Assembly: GCA_902785605.1 (NCBI GenBank)
Contig: CACZZL010000014.1
Coordinates: forward strand, 31,873-95,872
From: an uncultured Bacteroidales bacterium
GTDB taxonomy: Bacteria > Bacteroidota > Bacteroidia > Bacteroidales > Paludibacteraceae
DNA: 64,000 nt
Direction of reading: 5' to 3'
A model generated the notes under the pieces. The model was not told where the DNA came from. It searched no databases and worked only from the letters and a program-made list of their open reading frames with translations. Below, one piece after another: positions 42,093 to 51,300 of the stretch. Each line of letters begins with the position of its first letter. The first letter of the stretch is position 1. The position numbers were made by a program, and so were the translations under genes.

Positions 42093-43829
42093 ATGAAGAA
42101 AGGTTTATTTATACTGTTTACACTGTGTTTTTCCGGCCTGATGATGGCCCAGGAAGTACAGGAGATCAAGGGTGCTCACCCGTACAAACTGGAGGAGAAT
42201 GAGAATGGTATTGCTCAGGAGATCTCGCACTGGTCCCTCATCCCGCATGTGGGTTTCAATGCATTCGACGGTGACTTTACCTCGGAGATGAAGCACAACG
42301 TGGCGGTGCCTGCGCTGGGTTTGGCATTGGAGTACAACTTCACTCCGGTTTGGAATATCGGTATCGAGTACATGTACGACATGTACAACGTTACCGGTAA
42401 GCAGAACGTACCGGCCAACAATGCCGATACACTGCTCTTCGGCCATCAGCACAAGGCGGGTGCCTATGTTTCCCTGGACCTGATCAACCTGTTCTTCCCT
42501 AGAGCACAGCGTAAAATCTTCTCGCTTTTTCCCTACGTAGGAGCCGGTGGCGCTTGGTACAAGCGTAGCGCGTACTACATGGACGACAAATATTGGGGCT
42601 TTGATGCGAACGGTCAAGTCGTTCAGTACAACCCGACGCACGGTCGCGGTAATACGGCCGGTTATATCAACGCGGAAGGCAAGAATGCTCCGGAGCACGA
42701 CACCCAATACCACATGGTGGGTTACCTCCAAGCAGGTCTGAACGCTGAGTTCAACCTCAACCGTACACTCGCCTTGGGTATCCGCGCTAACTACACCTAT
42801 TTCACACGTGACTACGTGGACGGTCGTGGTTATTTTGCTAACGACGAGTCCGCAGCTTCCAAGAACAACGACGGTATCTTCGATATCACGCTCAACCTGC
42901 GATTCAAACTTGCGGCAGTCTCCAAGAGCCATGTTCGTAACATCGTTGGCTATGATGCCTTCGACAAGAACGAGCCGATCTTGGTTCACGATACGACTAT
43001 CATCATTCGTCATGACTCTGTCATCATCCGCGAAACGGAGAAAGAGACCGCTAAACAACCGGGTCGCATCTTCAATGTTTACTTTGCGAACGACGACGCG
43101 AAACTCGACGAAACGGCACATACCACCATCAACGAAGTGGCAAGTACCATGGAGGATGACGAAGAACTGTACGCTGTCGTAATCGGTTACTGCGACAACA
43201 CCGGTTCCAAGGCACATAACTACGAACTCGGTGACAAACGTTCGGCTAACGTAACGGAAGAGCTCTTGCAAGAGTACGACATCCCGGCTGACCATGTCTT
43301 CAAAGCCGGTATGGGTAAGATCGCTGCACGTAAGTCCGATAAGGCCTTTGGTCCGAACCGCCGTGTATCCATCCACCTCGTGGACAAAGAGACCTTCGAA
43401 CTCATGAAACTCCAACTCACCGATGATTCGGAGGAGCGTAACGTGGACGAGTCGCAACCGGTGACCTTCGAGAACTCGAAAGCCGTTCGTGTTCCGAAAC
43501 TGAGTGAAGATGTAGATCTGACAACCGTTCCTCTGAGCGAGAGTGCAAGAAAAGAGGGTATCAACCAGTACAAGCAGCGTAACGGTGAGACGGTAACGAT
43601 CGAGAAGGGTATGTCGCTCGCTAAACTGGCACGTAAGTACTACGACAACTCCACGTGCTGGGTATATATCTACTGCGCGAACACCGATCAGCTCGCTTCC
43701 CCGAACGATCTCAAGGAGGGTATGCAGATCCTTGTTCCCGAGCTGACAGAGGAGGAGCTGAATGTGACCAAGCAACAGTGCCTCGCACTCTATAACTACG
43801 CCGTTCATCAGCGGAAAGCAAACAAATAA
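42093..43829 (+). CDS. Outer-membrane OmpA-family protein with beta-barrel and LysM domain
   Basis: A 578-residue major outer-membrane-type protein. It has a signal peptide (KKGLFILFTLCFSGLMMAQ) and an N-terminal beta-barrel (about 40-290). An OmpA peptidoglycan-binding domain (about 330-445) follows, with FNVYFANDDAKLDE, VIGYCDNTGSKAHNYELGDK and AFGPNRRVSIHL. A C-terminal LysM-like domain (about 500-560) has VTIEKGMSLAKLARKYYDN and NPDLKEGMQILVP-like spacing. It would tether the outer membrane to peptidoglycan. The ATG at 42093 is chosen because an upstream in-frame ATG at 42036 overlaps the promoter -7 box. A tRNA follows 8 bases after the stop. Confidence 0.9.
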   Translation: MKKGLFILFTLCFSGLMMAQEVQEIKGAHPYKLEENENGIAQEISHWSLIPHVGFNAFDGDFTSEMKHNVAVPALGLALEYNFTPVWNIGIEYMYDMYNVTGKQNVPANNADTLLFGHQHKAGAYVSLDLINLFFPRAQRKIFSLFPYVGAGGAWYKRSAYYMDDKYWGFDANGQVVQYNPTHGRGNTAGYINAEGKNAPEHDTQYHMVGYLQAGLNAEFNLNRTLALGIRANYTYFTRDYVDGRGYFANDESAASKNNDGIFDITLNLRFKLAAVSKSHVRNIVGYDAFDKNEPILVHDTTIIIRHDSVIIRETEKETAKQPGRIFNVYFANDDAKLDETAHTTINEVASTMEDDEELYAVVIGYCDNTGSKAHNYELGDKRSANVTEELLQEYDIPADHVFKAGMGKIAARKSDKAFGPNRRVSIHLVDKETFELMKLQLTDDSEERNVDESQPVTFENSKAVRVPKLSEDVDLTTVPLSESARKEGINQYKQRNGETVTIEKGMSLAKLARKYYDNSTCWVYIYCANTDQLASPNDLKEGMQILVPELTEEELNVTKQQCLALYNYAVHQRKANK

Positions 43830-43837
43830 ACAGAAAG

Positions 43838-43912
43838 GGTCCTATAGCTCAGTTGGTTAGTAGCACCTGACTCATAATCAGGGGGTCCTTGGTTCAAGCC
43901 CAAGTGGGACCA
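43838..43912 (+). tRNA. tRNA with CAT anticodon (elongator tRNA-Met, or tRNA-Ile2)
   Basis: Acceptor GGTCCTA pairs with TGGGACC (one wobble); T8/A9 and D-stem GCTC are present. The anticodon stem CCTGA/TCAGG encloses the loop CTCATAA (anticodon CAT), followed by the T-loop TTCAAGC and discriminator A. The D-stem has one mismatch (GCTC/TAGC). The features are not those of an initiator, so elongator Met is most likely; lysidine-modified Ile2 cannot be excluded. Confidence 0.9.
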
Positions 43913-43914
43913 CG

Positions 43915-43946
43915 ACAGGAGGATAGTCCCGCGACTATCCTCCTGT
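43915..43946 (+). terminator. Strong hairpin after the tRNA
   Basis: Perfect 13-bp stem CAGGAGGATAGTC (43916-43928) / GACTATCCTCCTG (43933-43945) with a 4-base loop, 3 bases after the tRNA. No T-run follows, so it may act in 3' processing or termination, and it ends 14 bases before the next ATG. Confidence 0.65.
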
Positions 43947-43959
43947 TGAATTAGAAACA

Positions 43960-45021
43960 ATGCGTCACACATTATTACTCATATTCTCACTCATCTGTCT
44001 CTCCCTGCTCGGAGAGCCGCTTTATGCGATGACTCCCGCGCAGAAACGCGAGCGGGCTAAGGAGATCAAGATGCGTAAGCGAGAGGCTGCCAAACGCAAA
44101 GCGGCTAAGAAGAAAGCCGCCAAACTCAAAGCCGCCAAACGCAAACGTATCAAGGACGGCAAACCGCTTCTCTACGTCTATACCTACGATCTCAAGACAG
44201 AGGAACTGCTGCCCGGAACCTATGTCACGCTCCAGGATGTCAACGCACGGCCGGGTAAGAAACCCAAACTCTACAAAGCGACCGACACCAAACGTTCGCG
44301 TGTCTCCAAAGGACTGCAGGTAGGGGACTACTGGGTAGCAGCGGCGCGTCTGGGCTATTTCCCGTCCGATACACTCGTTTTCAAACATAAGGAGGATGAA
44401 GATACCGTCCGCCTCTCGTTGTACCCGCAGGCACGACTGACGTTCACCGTCACCGATTCGCTCACCTCCCGTACGGTGGCAGCGAATGTGAATGTGTACG
44501 ACAGCAACCACCATCGTGTCCTGCAGACCACCTCTGACTCGGTACATGCCACGCTGGCTGTCCTATTGGACGACCGGGTGCCCTTCTATACCGTCGAGGC
44601 TACGGCGACCAACTACTACCCCTTCCTCGACACCATCTTCAATGTCACGGAGTATCAGGGCGTCATCATGTCACCTAAGGAAATCAAATCGTTCGTCTTG
44701 CACAATATCTATTTCGCCACCGGCAAGACGACTATCTTGGACTCCTCCGAACCGGCGTTGGCGGAACTGTACCAGTTCCTGGCGATCCGTCCTAACCAAC
44801 GTATCCGTATTGTCGGTCATACCGATAACATCGGTTCTGACCGTTCGAACCAGATTCTCTCGGAGGGACGCTGCGAAGAAGTGCGTCGTGTGATGGTCGA
44901 GCGTGGCATCTCGCCGGACCGTATCGAAATCGAAGGCCGCGGTGAGCGCGACCCCATCGTCCCTAACGACACCGACGACCAACGCCAAATGAATCGCCGA
45001 GTGGAGATAGTTTTACTCTAA
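43960..45021 (+). CDS. OmpA-domain lipoprotein-like periplasmic protein with Lys/Ala-rich helix
   Basis: A 353-residue exported protein. The signal peptide (LLLIFSLICLSLLGEPLYA) is followed by a strongly basic helix (residues about 27-66, repeats of AAKRKAAKKKAAKLKAA type), likely to bind polyanions or peptidoglycan-linked polymers. A beta-sandwich region (carboxypeptidase-regulatory-like) precedes the C-terminal OmpA domain (about 235-353), which carries NIYFATGKTTILDSSEPALAE, VGHTDNIGSDRSNQILSEGR and MNRRVEIVLL. It shares only the OmpA domain with the preceding gene. Its stop overlaps the stop of the convergent ATPase gene by 3 to 4 bases. Confidence 0.85.
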   Translation: MRHTLLLIFSLICLSLLGEPLYAMTPAQKRERAKEIKMRKREAAKRKAAKKKAAKLKAAKRKRIKDGKPLLYVYTYDLKTEELLPGTYVTLQDVNARPGKKPKLYKATDTKRSRVSKGLQVGDYWVAAARLGYFPSDTLVFKHKEDEDTVRLSLYPQARLTFTVTDSLTSRTVAANVNVYDSNHHRVLQTTSDSVHATLAVLLDDRVPFYTVEATATNYYPFLDTIFNVTEYQGVIMSPKEIKSFVLHNIYFATGKTTILDSSEPALAELYQFLAIRPNQRIRIVGHTDNIGSDRSNQILSEGRCEEVRRVMVERGISPDRIEIEGRGERDPIVPNDTDDQRQMNRRVEIVLL

Positions 45022-46154
45022 CCATTCACCTCTACCAACCATATCTCAAAGAACTTATCATACACTTGGTATGTTCCTTTCTCATTGGTAATAAGTCCCT
45101 TGTCTAATAGTGCCGGTACAGCTGATTTGACTGAACTGACTGACAATAATCCGTGACGTTTGATAAACGCTCCTGAGGTGAGATTGCGAGCCTTTCCATC
45201 TCTTGCTATCGCGCGTAAAACAAGCGATTGTTTTTCCGGCAATTGGTACATCAAATCTTCGTAGGTAGGGGCGGCATTGAGAATGATATAGGTCAATGCA
45301 GGCTCAATATCATCTATTGTACATAAACCATTGGATGCAGTGCGCGCGAACAACTCATTCATGATACGCTGCATGTAATAGGTGATACCCTCAAAACGCT
45401 CATATAGTGCGTGCGGAACATCTGCGGATAACTGTTTGTCACGTTCTTCAAAGAGGCGCATACAGAAATCCGTATATTTGTCTTCCGGCAATAATGGTAA
45501 GTTATATATTGACACACTTTGGTAGAACGGCCGAGCCGGAGAGGTGAACATTTGGCCCATTAAATGACGTTGGGAGCCGGAGAAGATAAAATGCGTGTTG
45601 GTGCAATATTGTACATAGGTGCGCAATGTCGCTTCGATTCGTTCGTCTCCATAATGAGCAATCTGCTGAAACTCATCAATAGCGACAATACATGGTTTAT
45701 CGGCTTGTTCCAGATAAGAGAATATCTCCTCTAAGGTGGTGGTCGGGGTTGCTATATCACCGATGCTCATCATCCACGAAGGCGTTCCTGTAGCATCATA
45801 AGAGATACCTTGTCTTACAGAGGCCAATACAGCGATAAATTTCTCCCATGCTTTGCGACCCTTTGGTTTGAGGGTCTCCAATATAGAGAGTCCTAATCGG
45901 TGAACCATGTCTGCTACCGATTTTGTGGAATAAATATCGATTATAAAGGTATAGTAGTTATCTGCAATGACGGGCTGCGCAAAGCAATGACGAATCAGAT
46001 TGGTTTTTCCGTAACGGCGTGGAGAAATGAGGGCAACATTATTGCCATTAGTCAGCATACGCGTGAGATCTTCTGTCTCTTGCTCACGATCGCAGAAGTA
46101 CTTTGCTCCTGCATATCCTGTCGTAACAAACGGATTCAAAATATTCGTCTCCAT
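45018..46154 (-). CDS. AAA-type ATPase, archaeal-ATPase-like (paralogue A)
   Basis: A 378-residue P-loop ATPase of the type often annotated AAA_14/archaeal ATPase. The N-terminal NPFVTTGYAGAKYFCDREQE targeting-like segment is followed by Walker A SPRRYGKTN (44-52), Walker B CIVAIDEFQQI (acidic D160/E161), sensor region HFIFSGSQRHLM and a winged-helix-like C-terminus. Function is unknown; relatives are linked to mobile or defence contexts. The ATG at 46154 is required because the promoter -7 lies at 46178-46185; a longer frame to 46220 would contain the promoter. Its base composition is lower in GC than neighbouring housekeeping genes. Confidence 0.8.
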   Translation of the reverse strand: METNILNPFVTTGYAGAKYFCDREQETEDLTRMLTNGNNVALISPRRYGKTNLIRHCFAQPVIADNYYTFIIDIYSTKSVADMVHRLGLSILETLKPKGRKAWEKFIAVLASVRQGISYDATGTPSWMMSIGDIATPTTTLEEIFSYLEQADKPCIVAIDEFQQIAHYGDERIEATLRTYVQYCTNTHFIFSGSQRHLMGQMFTSPARPFYQSVSIYNLPLLPEDKYTDFCMRLFEERDKQLSADVPHALYERFEGITYYMQRIMNELFARTASNGLCTIDDIEPALTYIILNAAPTYEDLMYQLPEKQSLVLRAIARDGKARNLTSGAFIKRHGLLSVSSVKSAVPALLDKGLITNEKGTYQVYDKFFEIWLVEVNG

Positions 46155-46177
46155 ATGAAAGAAATTTAAATTCGCCG

Positions 46178-46209
46178 CAAAATTACTGCTTTTTTTTGAT
46201 ATATGCAAA
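46178..46209 (-). promoter_or_regulatory. Promoter of ATPase A
   Basis: Minus strand: -33 TTTG (46206-46209), 20 bp, -7 TAATTTTG (46178-46185). The spacer carries the same TTTGCATATATC and A-run as the promoter of ATPase B. Confidence 0.85.
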
Positions 46210-46251
46210 TATTTTTCCATTTTATGGAAATTATTTTATGGAAAAACATAA

Positions 46252-46270
46252 TTTTGGACTACTCGAATAA
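46252..46270 (+). repeat. 19-bp direct repeat upstream of ATPase A
   Basis: TTTTGGACTACTCGAATAA is identical at 47827-47845. In both places it lies 40-90 bases upstream of an ATPase promoter and directly before a terminator hairpin. Confidence 0.85.
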
Positions 46271-46300
46271 ATAAACGGAGCCCTCAAGCTCCGTTTATTT
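46269..46300. terminator. Terminator after ATPase B
   Basis: Perfect stem AAATAAACGGAGC (46269-46281) / GCTCCGTTTATTT (46288-46300), 6-base loop, T-rich on both strands. Confidence 0.85.
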
Positions 46301-46526
46301 TTATGTCCATTCCGTCGGATTCTATCCGACTAAATAATTGCGAATCTTTGCCCATTTTGGGCTGTTTTGGCCTACTAATGTGCACCCTCGTATCCACTGA
46401 TTATAAACGGATTATCTACAGCTTTCATATTTTTTATTATTTTATGATTATTATAAAGTAATAAAATTCAAAATCCGCTGCATCTTTACCCTGCGTTTAC
46501 GCGTAGCGCGCCAAATAAAGTACGCG

Positions 46527-47675
46527 CTATGCTCTCATGTTTCTCTTCAACCATATAGAGAATACGGGATCGGCAAAGATAATCTTTCCTTTTTCTGTAT
46601 CAATCAGTTCTTTCTCAATAAGCGCCGTTTTGATACGTGCGATATTGCTGTATGAACCTAATTGGTATTGTTCCCTTATGCCTTCTTTCGCGAAGTCAGA
46701 TTGCACTCCATTCAACATTGCGTTCAGGAAGTTAAGTTGATAGGGGGTCAGGTGCTCTGTCTGCTGAATAAACAACGAACTGTTCTCGTTGATAAGATCA
46801 TCCAATCCTTGTTGCAGATTAGTTTCGGTAACAACTTTATCTGTATTCAGCAATGTGAGCCAAGCTAACTGCTGAACATAGGAAGGATGTAGTTGGACCG
46901 TTTGGCAAAGTTGTCGTGCAATGTCTTCCGATAGTTCTTTATTCCAAGACTTGAAGCCTTGCTGTAAGTAAGGCAACCATGTAGTTTCCGGTATCGGATC
47001 CAACGGGATAATATCGCCGAACTTATAGAACGGATAACTACTCTTGAGGAACATGTTTTGTAATAGATGTTTTTTACTACCAAACAAACAATAGTTCACA
47101 CGCTCCTGATGCTGCCAAACGCTTCGCATTCGCTTTTGAACAGTCAAGCTATCCGCGAACTCGCCTATTTGTTGAAACTCGTCAATGCAAATCATCAGAT
47201 GAATATTCTTTCTTTTTGCGATGACTTCCGGTAACTGAAGTATCTCTTCCGGCTTATGCGTGCGGGGAGTGATACCAAGCGATACGGAAAATTCTTCCAT
47301 TGATGGCAGATGGTAAGATACTTTCGGCGACAAACGAGTTAAGAATTCTGCGGCCGTTTCTGTCCACTCTTCGAACCTTGAATTGGTCTGATGAAGTACC
47401 GACTCCGCGAAATGATTGTAGAACTCATACTCATCGCGACAAAAATAAGCATCTATGTAAATCACTTTTATTTGGTCGCTCTGCACTTCAGACATCGTTC
47501 GTTTCACCAAAGAAGTCTTTCCCCATCGACGAGGAGCCATGAGGATGGTATTGATTCCGTGCGAGAAATTCGCCAATAGACGTTTCTGTTCGCGCTCTCT
47601 GCCAATAAAGTGGTTTTCACCAATTGCTTGACCAAAAACAAAAGGCTTTTGCAAATCATTTTGGGCTGTTCTCAT
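46527..47675 (-). CDS. AAA-type ATPase, archaeal-ATPase-like (paralogue B)
   Basis: A 382-residue paralogue of ATPase A. The architecture is identical: N-terminal QKPFVFGQAIGENHFIGRERE, Walker A APRRWGKTS (47-55), Walker B LMICIDEFQQI (D165/E166), sensor region NYCLFGSKKHLLQNMF and C-terminal winged helix with IIFADPVFSIWLKR. Sequence is well diverged from A apart from these motifs, so the duplication is old, yet both keep the same promoter type and leader repeat. The ATG at 47675 is chosen because the promoter -7 is at 47711-47718. The role is unknown. Confidence 0.8.
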   Translation of the reverse strand: MRTAQNDLQKPFVFGQAIGENHFIGREREQKRLLANFSHGINTILMAPRRWGKTSLVKRTMSEVQSDQIKVIYIDAYFCRDEYEFYNHFAESVLHQTNSRFEEWTETAAEFLTRLSPKVSYHLPSMEEFSVSLGITPRTHKPEEILQLPEVIAKRKNIHLMICIDEFQQIGEFADSLTVQKRMRSVWQHQERVNYCLFGSKKHLLQNMFLKSSYPFYKFGDIIPLDPIPETTWLPYLQQGFKSWNKELSEDIARQLCQTVQLHPSYVQQLAWLTLLNTDKVVTETNLQQGLDDLINENSSLFIQQTEHLTPYQLNFLNAMLNGVQSDFAKEGIREQYQLGSYSNIARIKTALIEKELIDTEKGKIIFADPVFSIWLKRNMRA

Positions 47676-47710
47676 AACTGCAAATTTTAGATGTTTCTCA
47701 AAATCCGCTG

Positions 47711-47742
47711 CAAAGGTACAACTTTTTTTTGATATATGCAAA
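47711..47742 (-). promoter_or_regulatory. Promoter of ATPase B
   Basis: Minus strand: -33 TTTG (47739-47742), 20 bp, -7 TACCTTTG (47711-47718). Confidence 0.85.
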
Positions 47743-47826
47743 TAAAACTAATACAAAGTTGTGTGATACAAGGTTGTGTGATGTCTTTTTGCTGAAAACA
47801 AGCATTTTGGGGCCAATTTTTGGCGA

Positions 47827-47845
47827 TTTTGGACTACTCGAATAA
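47827..47845 (+). repeat. 19-bp direct repeat upstream of ATPase B
   Basis: Second copy of the sequence at 46252-46270, again followed directly by a terminator hairpin. Confidence 0.85.
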
Positions 47846-47846
47846 G

Positions 47847-47876
47847 AAATCGGAGCCCACAAAGAGCCCCGATTTT
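47847..47876 (-). terminator. Terminator of the surface-protein operon
   Basis: Stem AAATCGG (47847-47853) / CCGATTT (47869-47875), extended with one mismatch, and T-rich flanks. It lies downstream of the last gene of the giant surface operon. Confidence 0.7.
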
Positions 47877-47879
47877 TCT

Positions 47880-47936
47880 ATAACCCATAACCCATAACCC
47901 ATAACCCATAACCGCTTAACCCTTTAGCGCTTTCTT
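47880..47936 (+). repeat. Heptanucleotide array (TAACCCA units)
   Basis: Four perfect TAACCCA units and degenerate ones lie between the terminator and the stop of the small surface gene and enter its last codons. Confidence 0.85.
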
Positions 47937-48332
47937 CCGCCGGAAGTAAACAAGCACCCCATACGCGCCCAGCATCAGCATCAGCGGCAACACCGCATCA
48001 CCGATGGGTGAACCAGGTTCCAGAGGATTGGTGGTACCTCCAATAGTCTGTCCTCCAAACGGATCCGGGTCCTCCTTCTTCGCTCGCCTTGGCCCTCCCT
48101 GATTATTGCAGGTGGTGCTCACTCCCGTCGCGGCAGCCATAGGTAGGGCAGACCCCGAGTACCGCATAGCAGAGGTCGAGCGCATCGCTGCCGTAGGCAT
48201 CTGCACTCCTTGCGACTGCATCGGCTGGTAACTCACGTGATTTGGCGTGTAAGGCGCGCCGAACGTAGCGGCGCTGACGGCCACTACGCTGAGCACTCCT
48301 ATTACAATCAATATGTAGCGTAACTGTTTCAT
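47916..48332 (-). CDS. Small exported protein with C-terminal P-GD / membrane helix / Arg-Lys tail
   Basis: A 138-residue protein with an N-terminal signal or anchor (RYILIVIGVLSVVAVSAA), a low-complexity middle rich in S, M, A and Q, a charged motif (GGPRRAKKEDPDPFGG) and a C-terminal tripartite end: GSPIGDAV, a hydrophobic helix (LPLMLMLGAYGVLVYF) and RRKKALKG. That end resembles the motif-helix-basic tails of sortase- or exosortase-processed proteins and recurs in many Bacteroidales surface loci. No processing enzyme is in the window. It is the last gene of the three-gene surface operon, 20 bases after the 1453-residue protein. Confidence 0.65.
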   Translation of the reverse strand: MKQLRYILIVIGVLSVVAVSAATFGAPYTPNHVSYQPMQSQGVQMPTAAMRSTSAMRYSGSALPMAAATGVSTTCNNQGGPRRAKKEDPDPFGGQTIGGTTNPLEPGSPIGDAVLPLMLMLGAYGVLVYFRRKKALKG

Positions 48333-48352
48333 AAACTAATACCTTTTGCTCG

Positions 48353-51300
48353 TTACTTATTGCGGATTACTTCACCAACCTTTTTGCCGGTTGCGTCATA
48401 CATCACTCCTTCACGTAGGATATAGAGCTTATCGTTGATGATCATCTTGCGAGCTCCGCTAACCTCTAACCCTTCACCGCTAACCGTTTCAATGTCCGTC
48501 GGTGTCTCTTGACGCATCGTTACGTTCAACGCGAAGCGCGCCGTATTCTCGCCTTGCGTCATCGTGAACGTGTACGAATCCGTCATCAGGTTCGTCACTT
48601 CACCGGCCTCGTAATCGATCAGATCCAGACGGGCAATGTTCGCATCCGCATAACGTGGGTTGAGCGAGAACGTGTATTGTCCGTCTGCCGGAATACGTAC
48701 GCCCACCGGTATCGCTTGCTGTGCCTCATAGGTACTCAGCGCGTTGAACGCAAGGTTCGTGCCGTTGGTGATAGAGTAGGTACTGAGCGTAAAGGCATTA
48801 CCGAACATCTTCTCGAGGTCAGCGCCGATCTCGTATTCCGAACTATACTTGTCGGAGATGAGGAAGGTCGTCTTATCGCTCTTCTCGCCATCACTCAGCA
48901 CAATACCTGTCTTCACGACAGGACTGTTGTTCTCCGTCCGTTTCGGTGCGTAGATCGGCATATCGCTGTCTTCGCGTTGTTTGGTGGTGAGGAACGTCAA
49001 GTTACCCGTTTTCCCTACTTGTACGAAGAAGCTCCATCCCGGTACTAACTTCGCCGTAGTAATATCCGTCTGGATATATTCCGCAAAGTCATGACTCGGC
49101 ACGCTCACGTATACGACATCACCGGTCTCCCAATCGTACGGGTCGGCAGGATCACCACTTAACTCCATACGTCCTTCCATCAAGTCCGCACTGCCTTCAC
49201 CTTCGTACATATCCGTTCCGGAAGTATAGCACGACATAAACGGTACACCGAGCATGTTCCATCCCTCGTGGCGTTTATTAGCACCTCCTCCGGCTGTAGC
49301 AGCTCCTTCATGGTGTGTCACTTCGAGTACATTCTTCGTTACATCACTTACTGTCGCTTGCTCGCCATTCGTAGTCCATGCATTGGAGAACGACATCGGG
49401 AAGCGGATAACACCTCCACCATAAGCCGGTATCGAAACGGCTGTCATGATATATCCCTTACCCGGCTCAAGGTATACATCATCACCCGATTCGGGATCTG
49501 TCTTCGGCACGACTTTCCAGTTCGCATTCTGATCTGGACCATTCTCTGCGCGTGCGGCTCCATCGTATTCTTTTATGACGTAGTGCGTACCATAGGTAGC
49601 TGCTCCTGCTAAAGTCGGATTTACATAATTCACATCCTTAACTTTGACGCGGAACGGAACGGCAAACGGATAGTAATTACGTGAATCTACCGAAATATCG
49701 AAGTTCACAGTCGTGTTCGTCTTTGTCAACGATGACAGCGGGTTGATATATACGCGCGGCATGTCGTAGTCCGTATAATCACTGTTCCAACCGCCCTTCA
49801 ATGCCAATTTACCGCTGGACAAGTTCATCGTCACACCATCACCTCCGGCTGTCTTGTTGACGAACAGCGTTGCACCCGAGTTCACCGTCACGTCATGAAC
49901 GGTAGTGTTCTCGTTAATAGTCAATTCTGCTCCGTTGGTGATGAAGATATCCGTTCCGACCAAGGCTTCTGCATCATAGTCACTCAAGTTAACCGTATTG
50001 GTATTGATGATGATCGGTGAAATAACCGAACCCTGTGCCAATACAGCATTGGTATTGTTGCACCATTCTACAATCAATTGTGAACCCGGTGCAGCGGTAA
50101 ATCCGCCAGCTTCTGTAAAGTCTGCATCATTAATCGTCAACTTGGTTCCGGAGATAGAAGCGTCGTATTGATTTCCGTTGTAGGCAATTTGTGCATGGTC
50201 GTACGGATCAGGTACTGAACCTGAAGTAACCGTGAAATTAAATGCCGTCTCTTCCCAATCGGTAGCAGAAAGTCCTATATAAGCTGACACTGCATCTACC
50301 GGCAGGATCTTGAGGTCTTGAACAACGTCTCCTGCTGCATTAAACACATTCCATTTGGTTCCTTTGATACCCAAATAACGTCCTGCACCGCTATAAGAAG
50401 CATTGTTCCATAACTTATAGCTATCTGCCCCCGTATTCTCTAACCGCCATTCGTACTGATCACCCTTTGAACTTGTTCCTGTTACGAGCGCATTATCTTT
50501 GATACCATAAGTCGTGCTGCTATTACTCCATAATGTCTTATAGTCATTTGTAGAAGCCAAACGTACATAACTCTTGTTCGTCCCATCGGCTCTCGGAGCG
50601 TAGATGCTATATAGAGCTGTTTGCGGAGCCACAGTTGCCTTCGTCGGAGTTGTAGCATTATCAGGCGTGAAGGTATAGCCCATCTGCGCACCCGTTACCG
50701 AAGCATCGGAAGGCAATGCGTACCATACGCCGCCGCTCTTTGCTGCAATGATAAACTGACTCGGCAAGTGACGACCGTTGATCGTACGTGCGGTATTCTT
50801 AACCGAACGCGGCTTACCGCCATCTGCATTACGCTCTACATAAGCGCGTATACCACCAACTGCTGTAATAATATCTCGTCCATCACTCGTCGCTGTAGGC
50901 TGATAGAAGATATATACATCTGCATCTACTGCACCCGAAGCATTGGTGGAAATCGCATTACCATTACCATCTTTGAAACTAAAGATAGCGTCCAAGTCAT
51001 CATCACCGGTAGTGAACTTCACTTCCTTGTTGGCAGTCAAACCCGTTCCGGTAACGTGGAACTTCGCCAACGAACGCACTTTCTGTCCGCTCGTTGAGGT
51101 CATATAAACGACATCGCTGATTACGTTATCCGCTCCATTTGCCGGCTCATCCAATTCCAACTCCGCACATGCGAAAGTGTAGTTGGTATAAGTAGCATCT
51201 TTCCATTTAGCGTAGAACGTAATATTGTCCGTTACCGTGTGCGTATAACCTACGGCGCGTTCCGTTCCTCCGGCACTGCCCTCTGCCCAACACTTAAACA

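Larger units (their letters stand above)
46210..46526. other. Gap between the two ATPases
   Basis: No gene is visible. It holds a 19-bp sequence also found upstream of ATPase B (46252-46270), the terminator at 46269-46300 and a small hairpin GTCGGAT/ATCCGAC (46314-46330). From 46331 to 46526 I see only AT-rich sequence and the 3' flank of ATPase B. Confidence 0.7.

Noticed and set aside
42105-43808. 567-codon open frame antisense to the OmpA/LysM gene
   Set aside because: Same reasoning: the sense gene has signal peptide, OmpA and LysM motifs and a good promoter.
46155-46220. N-terminal extension of ATPase A (and likewise 47676-47741 for ATPase B), both reading HISKKS-like residues
   Set aside because: The extensions are translations of the promoter boxes; the similarity between them reflects the shared promoter, not protein.
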